Positions 1-8,063 of a DNA stretch of 64,000 nt are shown piece after piece. Source of the stretch: Nocardia flavorosea NBRC 108225 (lineage in GTDB: Bacteria > Actinomycetota > Actinomycetes > Mycobacteriales > Mycobacteriaceae); assembly GCF_001613385.1 (NCBI RefSeq), contig NZ_BDCG01000018.1, positions 186,001 to 250,000 of the forward strand, in the 5' to 3' direction. Both the position numbers and the translations under genes were made by a program. The notes under the pieces are model-generated. The model saw only the letters and a program-made list of their open reading frames with translations. It did no database searches and was not told the DNA's origin. Each line of letters opens with the position of its first letter. The first letter of the stretch is position 1.

Positions 1-517
1 GGTAGCCGAAGTCGTAGCCGTTGGTGAAACCGACCTGCTCGCGCCGCGCATCGGTGGTGGTGATGTTGGACGACCCGGCATCGAAACGTTTACCGGCGAC
101 CTGGGCCAGCAGACCGGCGAACTCGGTTCCGGAGAACTTCACCTGCAACCCGAGTTTCGCCGCCACCGCACGCAGCAGCTCGTTGTCGAAACCGGTGAAC
201 GAACCGGCGGAGTTCACGCAGATACTCGGCGGCGCGTCCGAGAGTGTGCCGACGCTCAGCACCCCGGGCTCGATCAGGCCCAGCCGGGAGATGTCCACCG
301 ATTCGACGGGCATGGTGGACGGGGTGGTGAACCGGTCCTCGGATCCGCCGGCGGGCGCGCTCAGTTTCTCCGGTGCCGCCGACGCCGCCTCGGGGCCGGG
401 TGGGGCGCACAGATCACGGGCGGCGGTTTCACCGCCGTTGCCGCTACCGCAGGCCGTCGCGAGCAGCGCGACGGCGAGCAGTAGCGCCGCGAACAGCGCA
501 CGGGACAGTCTGGCCAT
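1..517 (-). CDS. ABC transporter substrate-binding lipoprotein (polar amino acid type), 3' part cut by window edge
   Basis: Only the first ~172 residues are in the window; the gene runs off the left edge. The start is ATG at 517. The N-terminus is a lipoprotein signal: MARLSRA, a hydrophobic stretch, then lipobox L-A-T-A-C followed by GSGNGG, so the mature protein should be lipid-anchored through Cys23. From about residue 85 the sequence (PGVLSVGTLSDAPPSICV, FDNELLRAVAAKLGL) matches the start of SBP_bac_3 domains that bind glutamate/glutamine or other polar amino acids. Known of the family: it delivers ligand to an ABC permease. The permease and ATPase are not visible. The ligand cannot be told from this fragment. 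Confidence 0.85.
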   Translation of the reverse strand, partial: MARLSRALFAALLLAVALLATACGSGNGGETAARDLCAPPGPEAASAAPEKLSAPAGGSEDRFTTPSTMPVESVDISRLGLIEPGVLSVGTLSDAPPSICVNSAGSFTGFDNELLRAVAAKLGLQVKFSGTEFAGLLAQVAGKRFDAGSSNITTTDARREQVGFTNGYDFGY

Positions 518-1260
518 GATCGACAACCCTAAACCCCGGTCTACCCGGGATCGGACACCCCTGGTCGGATGTCCACGGCCGTGCCGTGATGCTCCGTAGC
601 CGGATGAGCAGGCATTTCCGGGCGTCGCCGGTGAAATCGGCTCAGCCCGAGCCGAATCGCAGCCGACCGGCGTTACCGCCCGTCGCGGACTCCCACCCGC
701 TGACCGCAGGATTGGCTCGTCCAGCCGCCGGATCGGCTCGCCCGGGACTCGCGCCGGGCCGCCACCGTGGACAGCCACGGGGCAAGCCAGGGCGAGTTGG
801 CCGCCGACGCGCCGCCGTCGGCCCCGAGACATCGCCGTGCAACTGGGAGCCGTTGCAGGTACAAGGGGGCAGTACCTCCTGGTCTCGATCGGTTCAGGGC
901 TGCATCCAGCGGCGGTCGTGGCCCGGACCCTGAGCGGTACGTGGTGCCGGTCCAACGCAGCGTGGCGTGCACTCCGTCTCCCGGCGGTAAAGGTATCCAG
1001 TGAATGCGCGATCTGCGCGACCGTGTGAGCCGAAGGGACGACTCCGCGGGAGCGGGTGCAGGCGCTGCGAGGAATGCGCGTCAGGATGGCACCGGCCGCG
1101 TTCCGGGCTTCATGGATGTACTCCCGCCGACTCGGGGCCGGGCAGCGGGGAGGTTCCGCGGTGCCGGTCCGGTCGTTAGGGTTGGTGCGGCAGGGCGGAG
1201 GCCGGTACCGGGCCGTAAGCGGCGCGGTGGCAGCAGGATCGATCGGTACGGGGAAGCTCC
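518..1260. other. 743-bp gap without a convincing gene
   Basis: Overlapping open frames on both strands exist but are Arg/Pro/Gly-rich, have no recognisable domain, no ribosome-binding site and overlap one another, as expected of open frames arising by chance in G+C-rich DNA. The promoter of the binding-protein gene must lie near 520-600. I see no RNA gene, strong palindrome or repeat. Confidence 0.5.
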
Positions 1261-1812
1261 ATGAGGATTTCGGCCGGTACGCCCGGATGGTATGACGCGT
1301 GTACGCGGGATGAGCGCGCCGATACGGTCGTCCTGGCGGCGTCGCGGTGGCGCTGGTCGGTGGTGTGGTCGGGTGTGGCGGCCGTGGGGGTGGTGCTCGC
1401 CGTCTGCGGGCTGGTGAGCGGTGTCCTGCCCGTGGCATGGCCGGTGACCGCTGTGCCGCGGGCGGCGCTCGGGGTGGCGCTGGCGGCGCTGCTGATCGAT
1501 CTGGCCGTACTCGTACCGAACTGTGTGGCCTGGTTGCGGGTGGAACAGGTGTTCTCGGGCCGGGCGCCGGACGAGGTGGTGCGGCCGTTCCGGTGGATGC
1601 GCTGGGTACCGACTTCTCTGGTGTCGCTGTTCGGCACCGTCGCCATGCTCATCGCGGGTGTTCATCCGCTCGCCGTCCTGGGGGAGCACGGTCTCGGTGG
1701 GTTGTCGTTTCTCGACTGGCTGACCGCGGTGGTGGCGGTGCTGTGTGTGCTGTGCGGTCTGTCGACCATGTGGTTGAAGGTGATCCTGCGGCCGGTTCGT
1801 ACCGGCCCGTGA
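1261..1812 (+). CDS. hypothetical four-helix membrane protein
   Basis: 183 residues, no family recognised. Four hydrophobic segments are visible at about residues 33-55, 65-90, 118-138 and 145-168, with charged loops between them (WLRVEQVFSGRAPDEVVRPF), so it should be an integral membrane protein with both ends cytoplasmic. The start is ATG at 1261, preceded by a weak GGGAAG that could serve as ribosome-binding site. It converges on the ArsR fusion gene, with only 12 nt between the two stops. Codon use looks native. The function is unknown. Confidence 0.7.
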   Translation: MRISAGTPGWYDACTRDERADTVVLAASRWRWSVVWSGVAAVGVVLAVCGLVSGVLPVAWPVTAVPRAALGVALAALLIDLAVLVPNCVAWLRVEQVFSGRAPDEVVRPFRWMRWVPTSLVSLFGTVAMLIAGVHPLAVLGEHGLGGLSFLDWLTAVVAVLCVLCGLSTMWLKVILRPVRTGP

Positions 1813-1824
1813 ACCGCCCCGTCC

Positions 1825-2715
1825 TCAGTTGAGCGGGCTGCGGCGTTCCAGTAGCACCGCATCGCGCCAGCGCCCTTCGGAGCGGCCGATCCGCTCCCGG
1901 ATTCCGACGGTGCGGAAACCTGCCGCGTGATGGACCGAGATACCGGTCCGGTCCTCGGGGTACAGGGTGGTCTGCAGCGTGCGCAGCCCCGCCTCTTCGG
2001 CGGCCATCACCTGCCGGCGCAGCAGCGCGGTGCCGATACCGCGGCGCTCCAGATCGTCGGCGACCATCACGCAGCTATCGGCGATATCGCGGTAGAACTC
2101 GTGCCCGGAGACCGGAGTGAGCGCGGCCCATCCGGCGATCCGGCCGGCGGTTTCGGCGATCCAGCGCTGGCCGGGTAGCCACTGCCGGTTCAGGACCTCA
2201 CTATCGGGCGCTTCGGCGGCGAAGACCGCGGGGTAGGTGGTGCCGCGGCTGGCGTAGATGGCCCGGACCGCGGGCCAGTCGTCGTCGTTCATCGCGCGCA
2301 CCGTGACGTCCGCGGGCGGATCGTCGGGGCACAGTGGCTGCGGAGTCAGAATGCCCATGACCGCGTCGGCGGTATGGGGGAGTTCCGTACAGCGGTCGGG
2401 GTTGATCATGACGAGTGTGGCGGTGCCCTCTTTGTGTACCGTGACGAATCCGGCGTCGGTGAGTTTGCGGACGTGATGGGAGACGGTGGGCTGACCGATT
2501 CCGAGTGCTTCGGCGATTTCCCCGATATGGATTCCGGCGGGGCTCATGGCGACCTGGTGCAACAACCGGACCCGGGTGGGGTCGGCCAGGCAGGAAAACC
2601 AGCCGGCGTAGAGGGTCGCGTCGGAGACCGGGAGCGCGTCGTCGCGCACCTGGTCCCGCACGACCGGCGGTTCCAAGGAGGTCATGCGGCCCACTATATC
2701 CACGGAATTATTCAT
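1825..2715 (-). CDS. ArsR-family regulator fused to a GNAT acetyltransferase
   Basis: 296 residues, two domains. Residues ~30-115 are an ArsR/SmtB winged helix (FSCLADPTRVRLLHQV, then GEIAEALGIGQPTVSHHVRKL as recognition helix). Residues ~135-290 are a GNAT domain of the phosphinothricin/ArsN-like type (VTVRAMNDDDWPAVRAIYA, an acetyl-CoA loop DDLERRGIGTALLRR, and HHAAGFRTVGIRERIG). The fusion is continuous in one frame, with no sign of sequencing frameshift. No vicinal Cys pair for As(III) stands out in the HTH part. A second ATG lies 30 nt downstream (MTSLEPP). Inference: a regulator whose effector handling is built in, possibly linked to amino-acid analogue or organoarsenical resistance. 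No ars genes are adjacent. Confidence 0.85.
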   Translation of the reverse strand: MNNSVDIVGRMTSLEPPVVRDQVRDDALPVSDATLYAGWFSCLADPTRVRLLHQVAMSPAGIHIGEIAEALGIGQPTVSHHVRKLTDAGFVTVHKEGTATLVMINPDRCTELPHTADAVMGILTPQPLCPDDPPADVTVRAMNDDDWPAVRAIYASRGTTYPAVFAAEAPDSEVLNRQWLPGQRWIAETAGRIAGWAALTPVSGHEFYRDIADSCVMVADDLERRGIGTALLRRQVMAAEEAGLRTLQTTLYPEDRTGISVHHAAGFRTVGIRERIGRSEGRWRDAVLLERRSPLN

Positions 2716-3016
2716 TTCGAGAATTTTGCCGTCCGGAATGTTTATCGAGTGTCTTCGATATTTCGCAAGGGGAATTATCCGGAATCATTTCGCGTCCCGG
2801 TGGTGACTATTTCGTATCACCGGACGGGAATTATCGCGGCCGGCTGTACGCCATGGGACCGAGGGCCGGCCCGGACGGTCGCATTCGGGTATCGGGCCGT
2901 GCCGCGACTCCGGGAGCTCACCGCATACCGGTGATATCGGTGCGCAGGGTCGCCGCGCCGTATACCGTCCCGGACGGGCGTTGCCGGAACGTGCTCAATG
3001 ACCTTACTGTGTAAGG
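2716..3016. promoter_or_regulatory. A+T-richer intergenic region with a repeated GGGAATTATC
   Basis: The first ~150 bp are visibly poorer in G+C than the surroundings. The decamer GGGAATTATC occurs at 2770-2779 and again at 2826-2835, and CCGGTG...CACCGG forms a short inverted repeat between them. The region lies between the divergent ArsR-GNAT gene and the serine hydrolase gene, so it should contain both promoters. No ORF is credible here. Confidence 0.4.
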
Positions 3017-4240
3017 ATGAGCAGCGTTGCTTATTCCGGCACCGCCGGAGCAGGATTTGGGCGGCTGACGTCCGCCTTCACCCGGGTCTACGGTGGCCGG
3101 AAGGGTGTCGGTGCGGCGCTGGCGGTCTATCGGCACGGGGAACCGATTCTCGATATCTGGACGGGCGAGTCTGCACCCGAGCGGCCGTGGACCCGCGATA
3201 CGGGTGCCATGGTCTTTTCCGCGACCAAGGCGATCGCCTCCACCGTCGTGCACCGCCTCGCCGACCGCGGGCTGATCGACTACGACGCCCCCGTGGCCGA
3301 GTACTGGCCCGAGTTCGGCTGCAACAAGAAGGATTGCATCACCGTCCGCCAGGTTCTCACTCATTCGGCCGGGCTGTCCGGAGTCGGCACGCTGGCCGCG
3401 CACGGTTCCGAACTGCTCGACCACGAGCTCATGGCACAACGGCTGGCCGCCGCCACACCCGACCGGCTCCTCGGTGTACCCGCCTACCATGCGATGACCT
3501 ACGGCTGGCTACTCGCGGGCCTGGCGCGGGCGGTGACCGGGTCGAGTATGAAACAGCTGTTCCAGCAGGAGGTCGCGCAGCCGCTGGGGATCGAGGGTAT
3601 CCATCTGGGCCGTCCGCCTGCGGGATCGACCACCATGGCCGCGGAAAGTTTCGGGACCGGCTTCGCGTTCGCAGGTACCCCGCACGGCTCGCGGCTGGTC
3701 GCCCTGTTGCAGAGCATTCCCGGTGTGCTCGGCGTGAGCAGCCGTTCGCTGTTCATCCCGGGCGCGGAAGCGATTCTCGCCGGACCGAATCCGCCGGTGC
3801 TGGACAGTGAGATGCCCGCCGCCAACGGGGTGTGCACGGCCAACGGGCTGGCCGCCATGTACGAGCCGCTGGCCTGTGATGGTATGGCCGGTGGACAGCG
3901 GTACCTGTCCGGGGCCACCATGCAGGCGATTCGCCGGATCGAGCGGTATCGCCCGGATACGGGACTGTTCCTGTACATGGGGCCGCTGTGGCATCTGGGC
4001 TATCACGCGATGCCGACGGTCGGCGCGCCCCGCGGTTTCGGCCATATCGGGCTCGGTGGCTCGTTCGGCTGGGCCGATCCGGACAGCGGGCTCTCGGTCG
4101 GCTTCGCGCACAACCGGCTGTCACTGGACATGCTCGCGGTGGACCAGCCGGCTTTTGCGTGGCTGCTGCCGCTGGTGGTCGGCGGTGCCCGGTCGGCGCG
4201 CCGGATCGCCCGCCGTGCACCCCGGGAGGCCGCTGCCTGA
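3017..4240 (+). CDS. serine hydrolase of the beta-lactamase class C / EstB esterase family
   Basis: 407 residues. The nucleophile motif S-x-x-K is visible as SATK at residues 68-71 (AMVFSATKAIAST), a Tyr motif follows in AYHAMTYGWLLAGLARAVTG, and the C-terminal part carries FGHIGLGGSFGWADPDSGL, the H-x-G-type third box. No signal peptide, so it is probably cytoplasmic. Length fits the family (~380-420). Family members hydrolyse esters, beta-lactams or D-amino-acid amides; the true substrate cannot be read. Monocistronic, converging on ilvA with a 29-nt gap. Confidence 0.85.
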   Translation: MSSVAYSGTAGAGFGRLTSAFTRVYGGRKGVGAALAVYRHGEPILDIWTGESAPERPWTRDTGAMVFSATKAIASTVVHRLADRGLIDYDAPVAEYWPEFGCNKKDCITVRQVLTHSAGLSGVGTLAAHGSELLDHELMAQRLAAATPDRLLGVPAYHAMTYGWLLAGLARAVTGSSMKQLFQQEVAQPLGIEGIHLGRPPAGSTTMAAESFGTGFAFAGTPHGSRLVALLQSIPGVLGVSSRSLFIPGAEAILAGPNPPVLDSEMPAANGVCTANGLAAMYEPLACDGMAGGQRYLSGATMQAIRRIERYRPDTGLFLYMGPLWHLGYHAMPTVGAPRGFGHIGLGGSFGWADPDSGLSVGFAHNRLSLDMLAVDQPAFAWLLPLVVGGARSARRIARRAPREAAA

Positions 4241-4269
4241 CCCGGGGGCCGGGCAGCGGACGGTACCGG

Positions 4270-5625
4270 TCAGGTCAGGTAGCGATAGGCCGGCGAGCCC
4301 GGTTCCAGCCGTTCGCACTGGATCGGCGATCGGGCGATCCGTTCCAGCAGCGGCTGTAGGCCGCTGCGTTCGCCGAGTTCCACGCCCACCAGCGCCGCCC
4401 CGGTCTCCCGGTTGTTGCGCTTGACGTACTCGAACAGCGTGATGTCGTCGTCGGGGCCGAGTACCTCGTCCAGGAAGCGGCGCAGCGCACCGGGTTCCTG
4501 CGGGAAATCCACCAGGAAGTAGTGCTTGAGGCCCTGATGTACCAGGGACCGTTCGATCACCTCGCCGTAGCGAGAGACATCGTTGTTGCCGCCGGAGACC
4601 AGGCAGACAACCGTCGAACCGGGTTCCGGGGCGGACTCGAGCAATGCGGTCACCGCGAGGGCGCCTGCCGGCTCCGCTATGATCCCCTCGTTCTGGTAGA
4701 GGTCCAGCATGGCCGTGCAGATCGCGCCTTCGTCGACCTGCAGCACACGGAACGATCCCGCGCCGGGCGGGTACTCGGTGCCGGTGATCAAGGGCAGCGA
4801 GGCATGGGAGACCACCCGGCCGCCGAAACCCGATACCGCGTCGAAGGGCACCTTGCCGATGCGGCGTACCGCGGCACCGTCGACGAACGGGTCGACCTCG
4901 GGCAGGGTGACCGGCGTTCCCGCGATCAATGCCGCGGTCATGGACGCGGCCCCGGCCGGTTCGACCCCGAGGATGCCGGTCCGCGGAGAGCGTTCCCGCA
5001 GGTAGGTACCGACCCCGGCGAGGCATCCGCCCCCGCCGACCGGGACGACCACCAGATCGGGGGTCGTATCGAGCTGGTCCAGGATTTCCGCGGCGATGGT
5101 GCCCTGACCTGCCGCAGTGCGGGTGTCGTCGAAGGGGGGCACCATGGTGGCGCCGCTGCGCCGGACATCGGCGGCGGCGGCCGCCGCGGCGGCGTCGAAG
5201 GTTTCCCCGACGGCGATGAGTTCGACGAATTCACCACCGTGCACCCGGATCCGGTCGCGTTTCTGTTTGGGGGTGGTGGTCGGTACGTAGATCCGGCCGG
5301 TGATCCCCATGGCCCGGCAGGCGAAGGCCACTCCCTGGGCGTGATTGCCGGCGCTGGCGGTGACCACACCGGCGGCCCGCTCGGGTTCGCTGAGCTGCAC
5401 GACCAGGTTGTAGGCGCCGCGGAGTTTATAGGACCGCACAACGGTCAGATCCTCGCGCTTCAGATACACCTGCGCGCCGGTGAGCTGGGACAACCGCGGG
5501 CACAGCTGCAGCGGCGTGGGCTCGATAATGTCCGCAATACGCTTGGCCGCAGCATCGATCTCGTCCGCGGTGAGCGCGGGACGGGCTTCGGGCAGATGGG
5601 TCAGCACATCGGACACCCGCCCCAT
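4270..5625 (-). CDS. ilvA: threonine dehydratase (threonine ammonia-lyase), biosynthetic
   Basis: 451 residues from ATG 5625. PLP enzyme turning threonine into 2-oxobutanoate plus ammonia, first step of isoleucine synthesis. The Schiff-base lysine is K67 in VRSYKLRGAYN; the glycine loop is VPVGGGGCLAG; the C-terminal ACT-like regulatory part (HYFLVDFPQEPGALRRFLDE, LFEYVKRNNRETG) indicates the isoleucine-inhibited form. Nearly collinear with M. tuberculosis Rv1559. The frame is open to 5802 and a further ATG exists at 5685; 5625 is preferred because it gives the mycobacterial length and has GGCGGGTGG upstream. The reductase gene upstream ends at 5709, so the two are probably cotranscribed. Confidence 0.95.
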   Translation of the reverse strand: MGRVSDVLTHLPEARPALTADEIDAAAKRIADIIEPTPLQLCPRLSQLTGAQVYLKREDLTVVRSYKLRGAYNLVVQLSEPERAAGVVTASAGNHAQGVAFACRAMGITGRIYVPTTTPKQKRDRIRVHGGEFVELIAVGETFDAAAAAAAADVRRSGATMVPPFDDTRTAAGQGTIAAEILDQLDTTPDLVVVPVGGGGCLAGVGTYLRERSPRTGILGVEPAGAASMTAALIAGTPVTLPEVDPFVDGAAVRRIGKVPFDAVSGFGGRVVSHASLPLITGTEYPPGAGSFRVLQVDEGAICTAMLDLYQNEGIIAEPAGALAVTALLESAPEPGSTVVCLVSGGNNDVSRYGEVIERSLVHQGLKHYFLVDFPQEPGALRRFLDEVLGPDDDITLFEYVKRNNRETGAALVGVELGERSGLQPLLERIARSPIQCERLEPGSPAYRYLT

Positions 5626-5708
5626 GGTGCCACCCGCCGCCCTCGCGGACTGCGGCGGGTGGTCTGTACTGGGCTTTTTGTTCATTTCACGGCACGTGGG
5701 CCCCGGAG

Positions 5709-6143
5709 TCAGCGCGGTGTCAGCACGAAGACAGGGATCTGCCGTTCGGTTTTGGTCTGGTAATCGGCGTAGGGCGGATATGCGGCGACCGCACGCTCCC
5801 ACCAGACGGCCTTCTCCTCGCCGAATACCTCGCGCGCGGTGTAGTCCTCGGTCACCGCGCCGTCCCGCAGTTCCACATGTGGTTCGGCGACGATGTTGTG
5901 GTACCAGACGGGATGTTTGGGCGCGCCCCCCAGTGAGGCGACGACGGCGTATTCGCCTTCGTGCTCGACCCGCATGAGTGCGGTCTTACGCAGTTTGCCG
6001 GTCTTGTTCCCGACTGTGGTCAGCACGACGACGGGCATACCGTTCAAGGTGGTGCCTTCGGTGCCCCCCGAGTTCTCGATCTTCTCGGCCTGTTCGCGGG
6101 CCCAATCGGACGTGGAAGGTGCGTATTCTCCGGTCAATGGCAT
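5709..6143 (-). CDS. deazaflavin (F420)-dependent nitroreductase family protein, Rv1558-like
   Basis: 144 residues from ATG 6143 (MPLTGEYAPSTSDWAREQ). Family signatures: VVVLTTVGNKTGKLRKTALM, YAVVASLGGAPKHPVWYHNI and YQTKTERQIPVFVLTPR at the C-terminus, all characteristic of the Ddn/Rv1558 group that binds F420 and shows quinone-reductase activity. The open frame runs on to 6281, but the extra 46 residues do not resemble the family and would overlap the start of the divergent small membrane protein. It precedes ilvA on the same strand, as Rv1558 precedes Rv1559. Physiological substrate unknown. Confidence 0.9.
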   Translation of the reverse strand: MPLTGEYAPSTSDWAREQAEKIENSGGTEGTTLNGMPVVVLTTVGNKTGKLRKTALMRVEHEGEYAVVASLGGAPKHPVWYHNIVAEPHVELRDGAVTEDYTAREVFGEEKAVWWERAVAAYPPYADYQTKTERQIPVFVLTPR

Positions 6144-6259
6144 ACCCCGGAAAACGTCGGAGGTTGCGGCGATTGTTCCCGGCGCTCTCACGCCGGGCGC
6201 GCCGTGGGATACGCGCGCGGAAGACAAAAGTTCGATGGACCGAACACCGGGTACGCGGG

Positions 6260-6265
6260 TAGCCT
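6260..6265 (+). promoter_or_regulatory. candidate -10 box of a leaderless transcript
   Basis: TAGCCT ends 6 nt before ATG 6272, and no ribosome-binding site precedes that ATG. This fits the TAnnnT -10 / leaderless arrangement common in this order. Inference only. Confidence 0.45.
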
Positions 6266-6271
6266 TACTAC

Positions 6272-6499
6272 ATGACCGCATCGCAGACTCTCGACACCCG
6301 CGCGCCCGTACGTGCCGGGGCGGAGGTCGATATCGCGGGGACGCCCTGGCCGGTGTTCAAATTGGAGGCACTGGGGGCCGGAGTGCTGTCTCTTCTGGTT
6401 GTGGCGCTCGTTCTCGGGTCGCTACAGGCGGGCGTATTGCTCGGTGCCGCTGTCGGGGCGGTGCTGTGGACGCGGGGATGGTGGCGGACGGCGCGGTAG
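6272..6499 (+). CDS. small hypothetical membrane protein
   Basis: 75 residues. A polar N-terminus (~28 residues) is followed by two close hydrophobic segments (LGAGVLSLLVVALVLGSL and GVLLGAAVGAVLWTRGWW), giving a helical hairpin in the membrane with a short cytoplasmic WRTAR tail. Divergent from the Ddn-like reductase gene. No family recognised. Support comes from the good -10 box and the clean membrane pattern rather than from homology. Confidence 0.6.
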   Translation: MTASQTLDTRAPVRAGAEVDIAGTPWPVFKLEALGAGVLSLLVVALVLGSLQAGVLLGAAVGAVLWTRGWWRTAR

Positions 6500-6647
6500 T
6501 GGCCGTAGGTGCGGTTGCCGACGGGATCGGTGTGTCGCTCCGGCTCCGCAATGATCGTTCACGTACTACTCTTGGGCCGAGCTGAACTTATGTCCAACTT
6601 GGTCCGGCCGGTCCTCCGGCGGCCCCGAGGTACACGCGAGCCGAGAT

Positions 6648-8048
6648 ATGAGCGATCGAGTACATGCCTTCACCGACGATGCGCTGGGCGATCACGACGC
6701 AGTAGCGCTGGCGGAGCTGGCCGCCTCCGCGGCGGTACGTCCCGACGAACTCGCGGCGGCGGCCCTGGCCCGCGCGGATGCGGTGAATCCGCAGCTCAAC
6801 GCCATCGCGTACCGCTGCCCCGCTCCACGGCATGCGGCGAGCGCATCCGGTGTCTGGTACGGCGTCCCGGCCTTCGTGAAGGACAACGCCGACGTGGCGG
6901 GGCTGCCCAGCTGCCACGGTAGTGCCGCCGTCACCCCGCATCCGGCGGGGAAGGACGACCGTTTCACCGCCCAGCTGCTCAGTACCGGGATCACGGTTCT
7001 CGGCAAAACCACCATGCCCGAGTTCGGATTCACCTCCACCACGGAATTCGAGAGCAGCGATCCCACCCGCAATCCGTGGGATACCGGCTATACGGTCGGC
7101 GGGTCGTCGGGCGGTTCGGCGGCGATGGTCGCGGCGGGTGTGGTGCCGGTGGCGCACGGTAACGACGGCGGGGGGTCCCTGCGGATACCGGCGGCCTGCG
7201 CCGGTCTGGTGTCGCTGAAACCCAGCCGGTTCCGGCATCTGGACAATGCGCAGGCCCGGCAGTTGCCGATCAAACTGGTCTCCGAAGGCGTCCTCACCCG
7301 GTCGGTACGCGATCAGGCCGCCTATCACGCCGCCGCCGAAAAGTACTGGCGTAACCCGAAACTCCCGCCCATCGGGGCCATCGAGGGGCCATCGGCGCGT
7401 AAGTTGCGGATCGGGTTGCTCACCACCGCGTGCAACGGCCGCGAACCCGATGCCGCGACCGCGGCCGCCGTCCACAGCACCGCCGCGATCCTCGAAGCGG
7501 CAGGACATTCCATCGAGCCGATGACCTCACCGGTCGCGCCGAGCCTGGTGGACGATTTCCTGCGCTACTGGGGCTTTCTGGCGCAGATGTCGGGAGTGAC
7601 CGGCAAACTGAGCCATGGCCGCAGCTTCGACGCCGCCCGCCTGGACGCATTCACGAAAGGCCTCGCTGCCTCCTTCCGTCGCAGGCTCCTTGCCACTCCC
7701 GGCTCGCTGTACCGGCTGAACAAGGCGCGCGCCGACTACGACGAGGTCCTCACCCGCTACGACGTGATCCTTTCGCCGGTGCTCACCCACACCACACCCG
7801 AACTCGGGTACCTCCGCCCCGGTGTGCCGTTCGACGAGCTACTCGACCGGGTCACGAACTTCGTCGGCTATACGCCGATCAACAATGTCACCGGATCGCC
7901 GTCGATCGCGGTTCCGGCCGGGCTCACCGATACCGGCCTGCCGGTCGGCGTAATGCTCAGCGGTGCCTACGGCGACGAACGGACGCTGCTCGAACTGGCC
8001 TTCCTGCTGGAGGCGCAGCGCCCGTTCCCGCGGATTACCGAATCCTGA
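6648..8048 (+). CDS. amidase (amidase signature family)
   Basis: 466 residues. The Ser-cisSer-Lys triad is complete: K78 in AFVKDNADVAG, cis-S153 in YTVGGSSGGSAAM, nucleophile S177 in GNDGGGSLRIPAACAGLVSLKPS, with the usual 24-residue spacing between the serines. The family hydrolyses amides to acid plus ammonia. Without gatB/gatC neighbours and with this sequence it is a stand-alone amidase (6-aminohexanoate/indole-acetamide class) rather than the tRNA amidotransferase subunit. No signal peptide. It converges on treY with 15 nt between the stops. Substrate unknown. Confidence 0.9.
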   Translation: MSDRVHAFTDDALGDHDAVALAELAASAAVRPDELAAAALARADAVNPQLNAIAYRCPAPRHAASASGVWYGVPAFVKDNADVAGLPSCHGSAAVTPHPAGKDDRFTAQLLSTGITVLGKTTMPEFGFTSTTEFESSDPTRNPWDTGYTVGGSSGGSAAMVAAGVVPVAHGNDGGGSLRIPAACAGLVSLKPSRFRHLDNAQARQLPIKLVSEGVLTRSVRDQAAYHAAAEKYWRNPKLPPIGAIEGPSARKLRIGLLTTACNGREPDAATAAAVHSTAAILEAAGHSIEPMTSPVAPSLVDDFLRYWGFLAQMSGVTGKLSHGRSFDAARLDAFTKGLAASFRRRLLATPGSLYRLNKARADYDEVLTRYDVILSPVLTHTTPELGYLRPGVPFDELLDRVTNFVGYTPINNVTGSPSIAVPAGLTDTGLPVGVMLSGAYGDERTLLELAFLLEAQRPFPRITES

Positions 8049-8063
8049 CGAGGCCCGCAGCGC

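Noticed and set aside
586..1003. overlapping small frames in the first gap
   Set aside because: No start signals, no recognisable motif, conflicting strands.
4522..5763. 413-codon open frame on the plus strand
   Set aside because: Lies opposite ilvA, whose PLP and regulatory motifs are complete; the antisense frame shows none.
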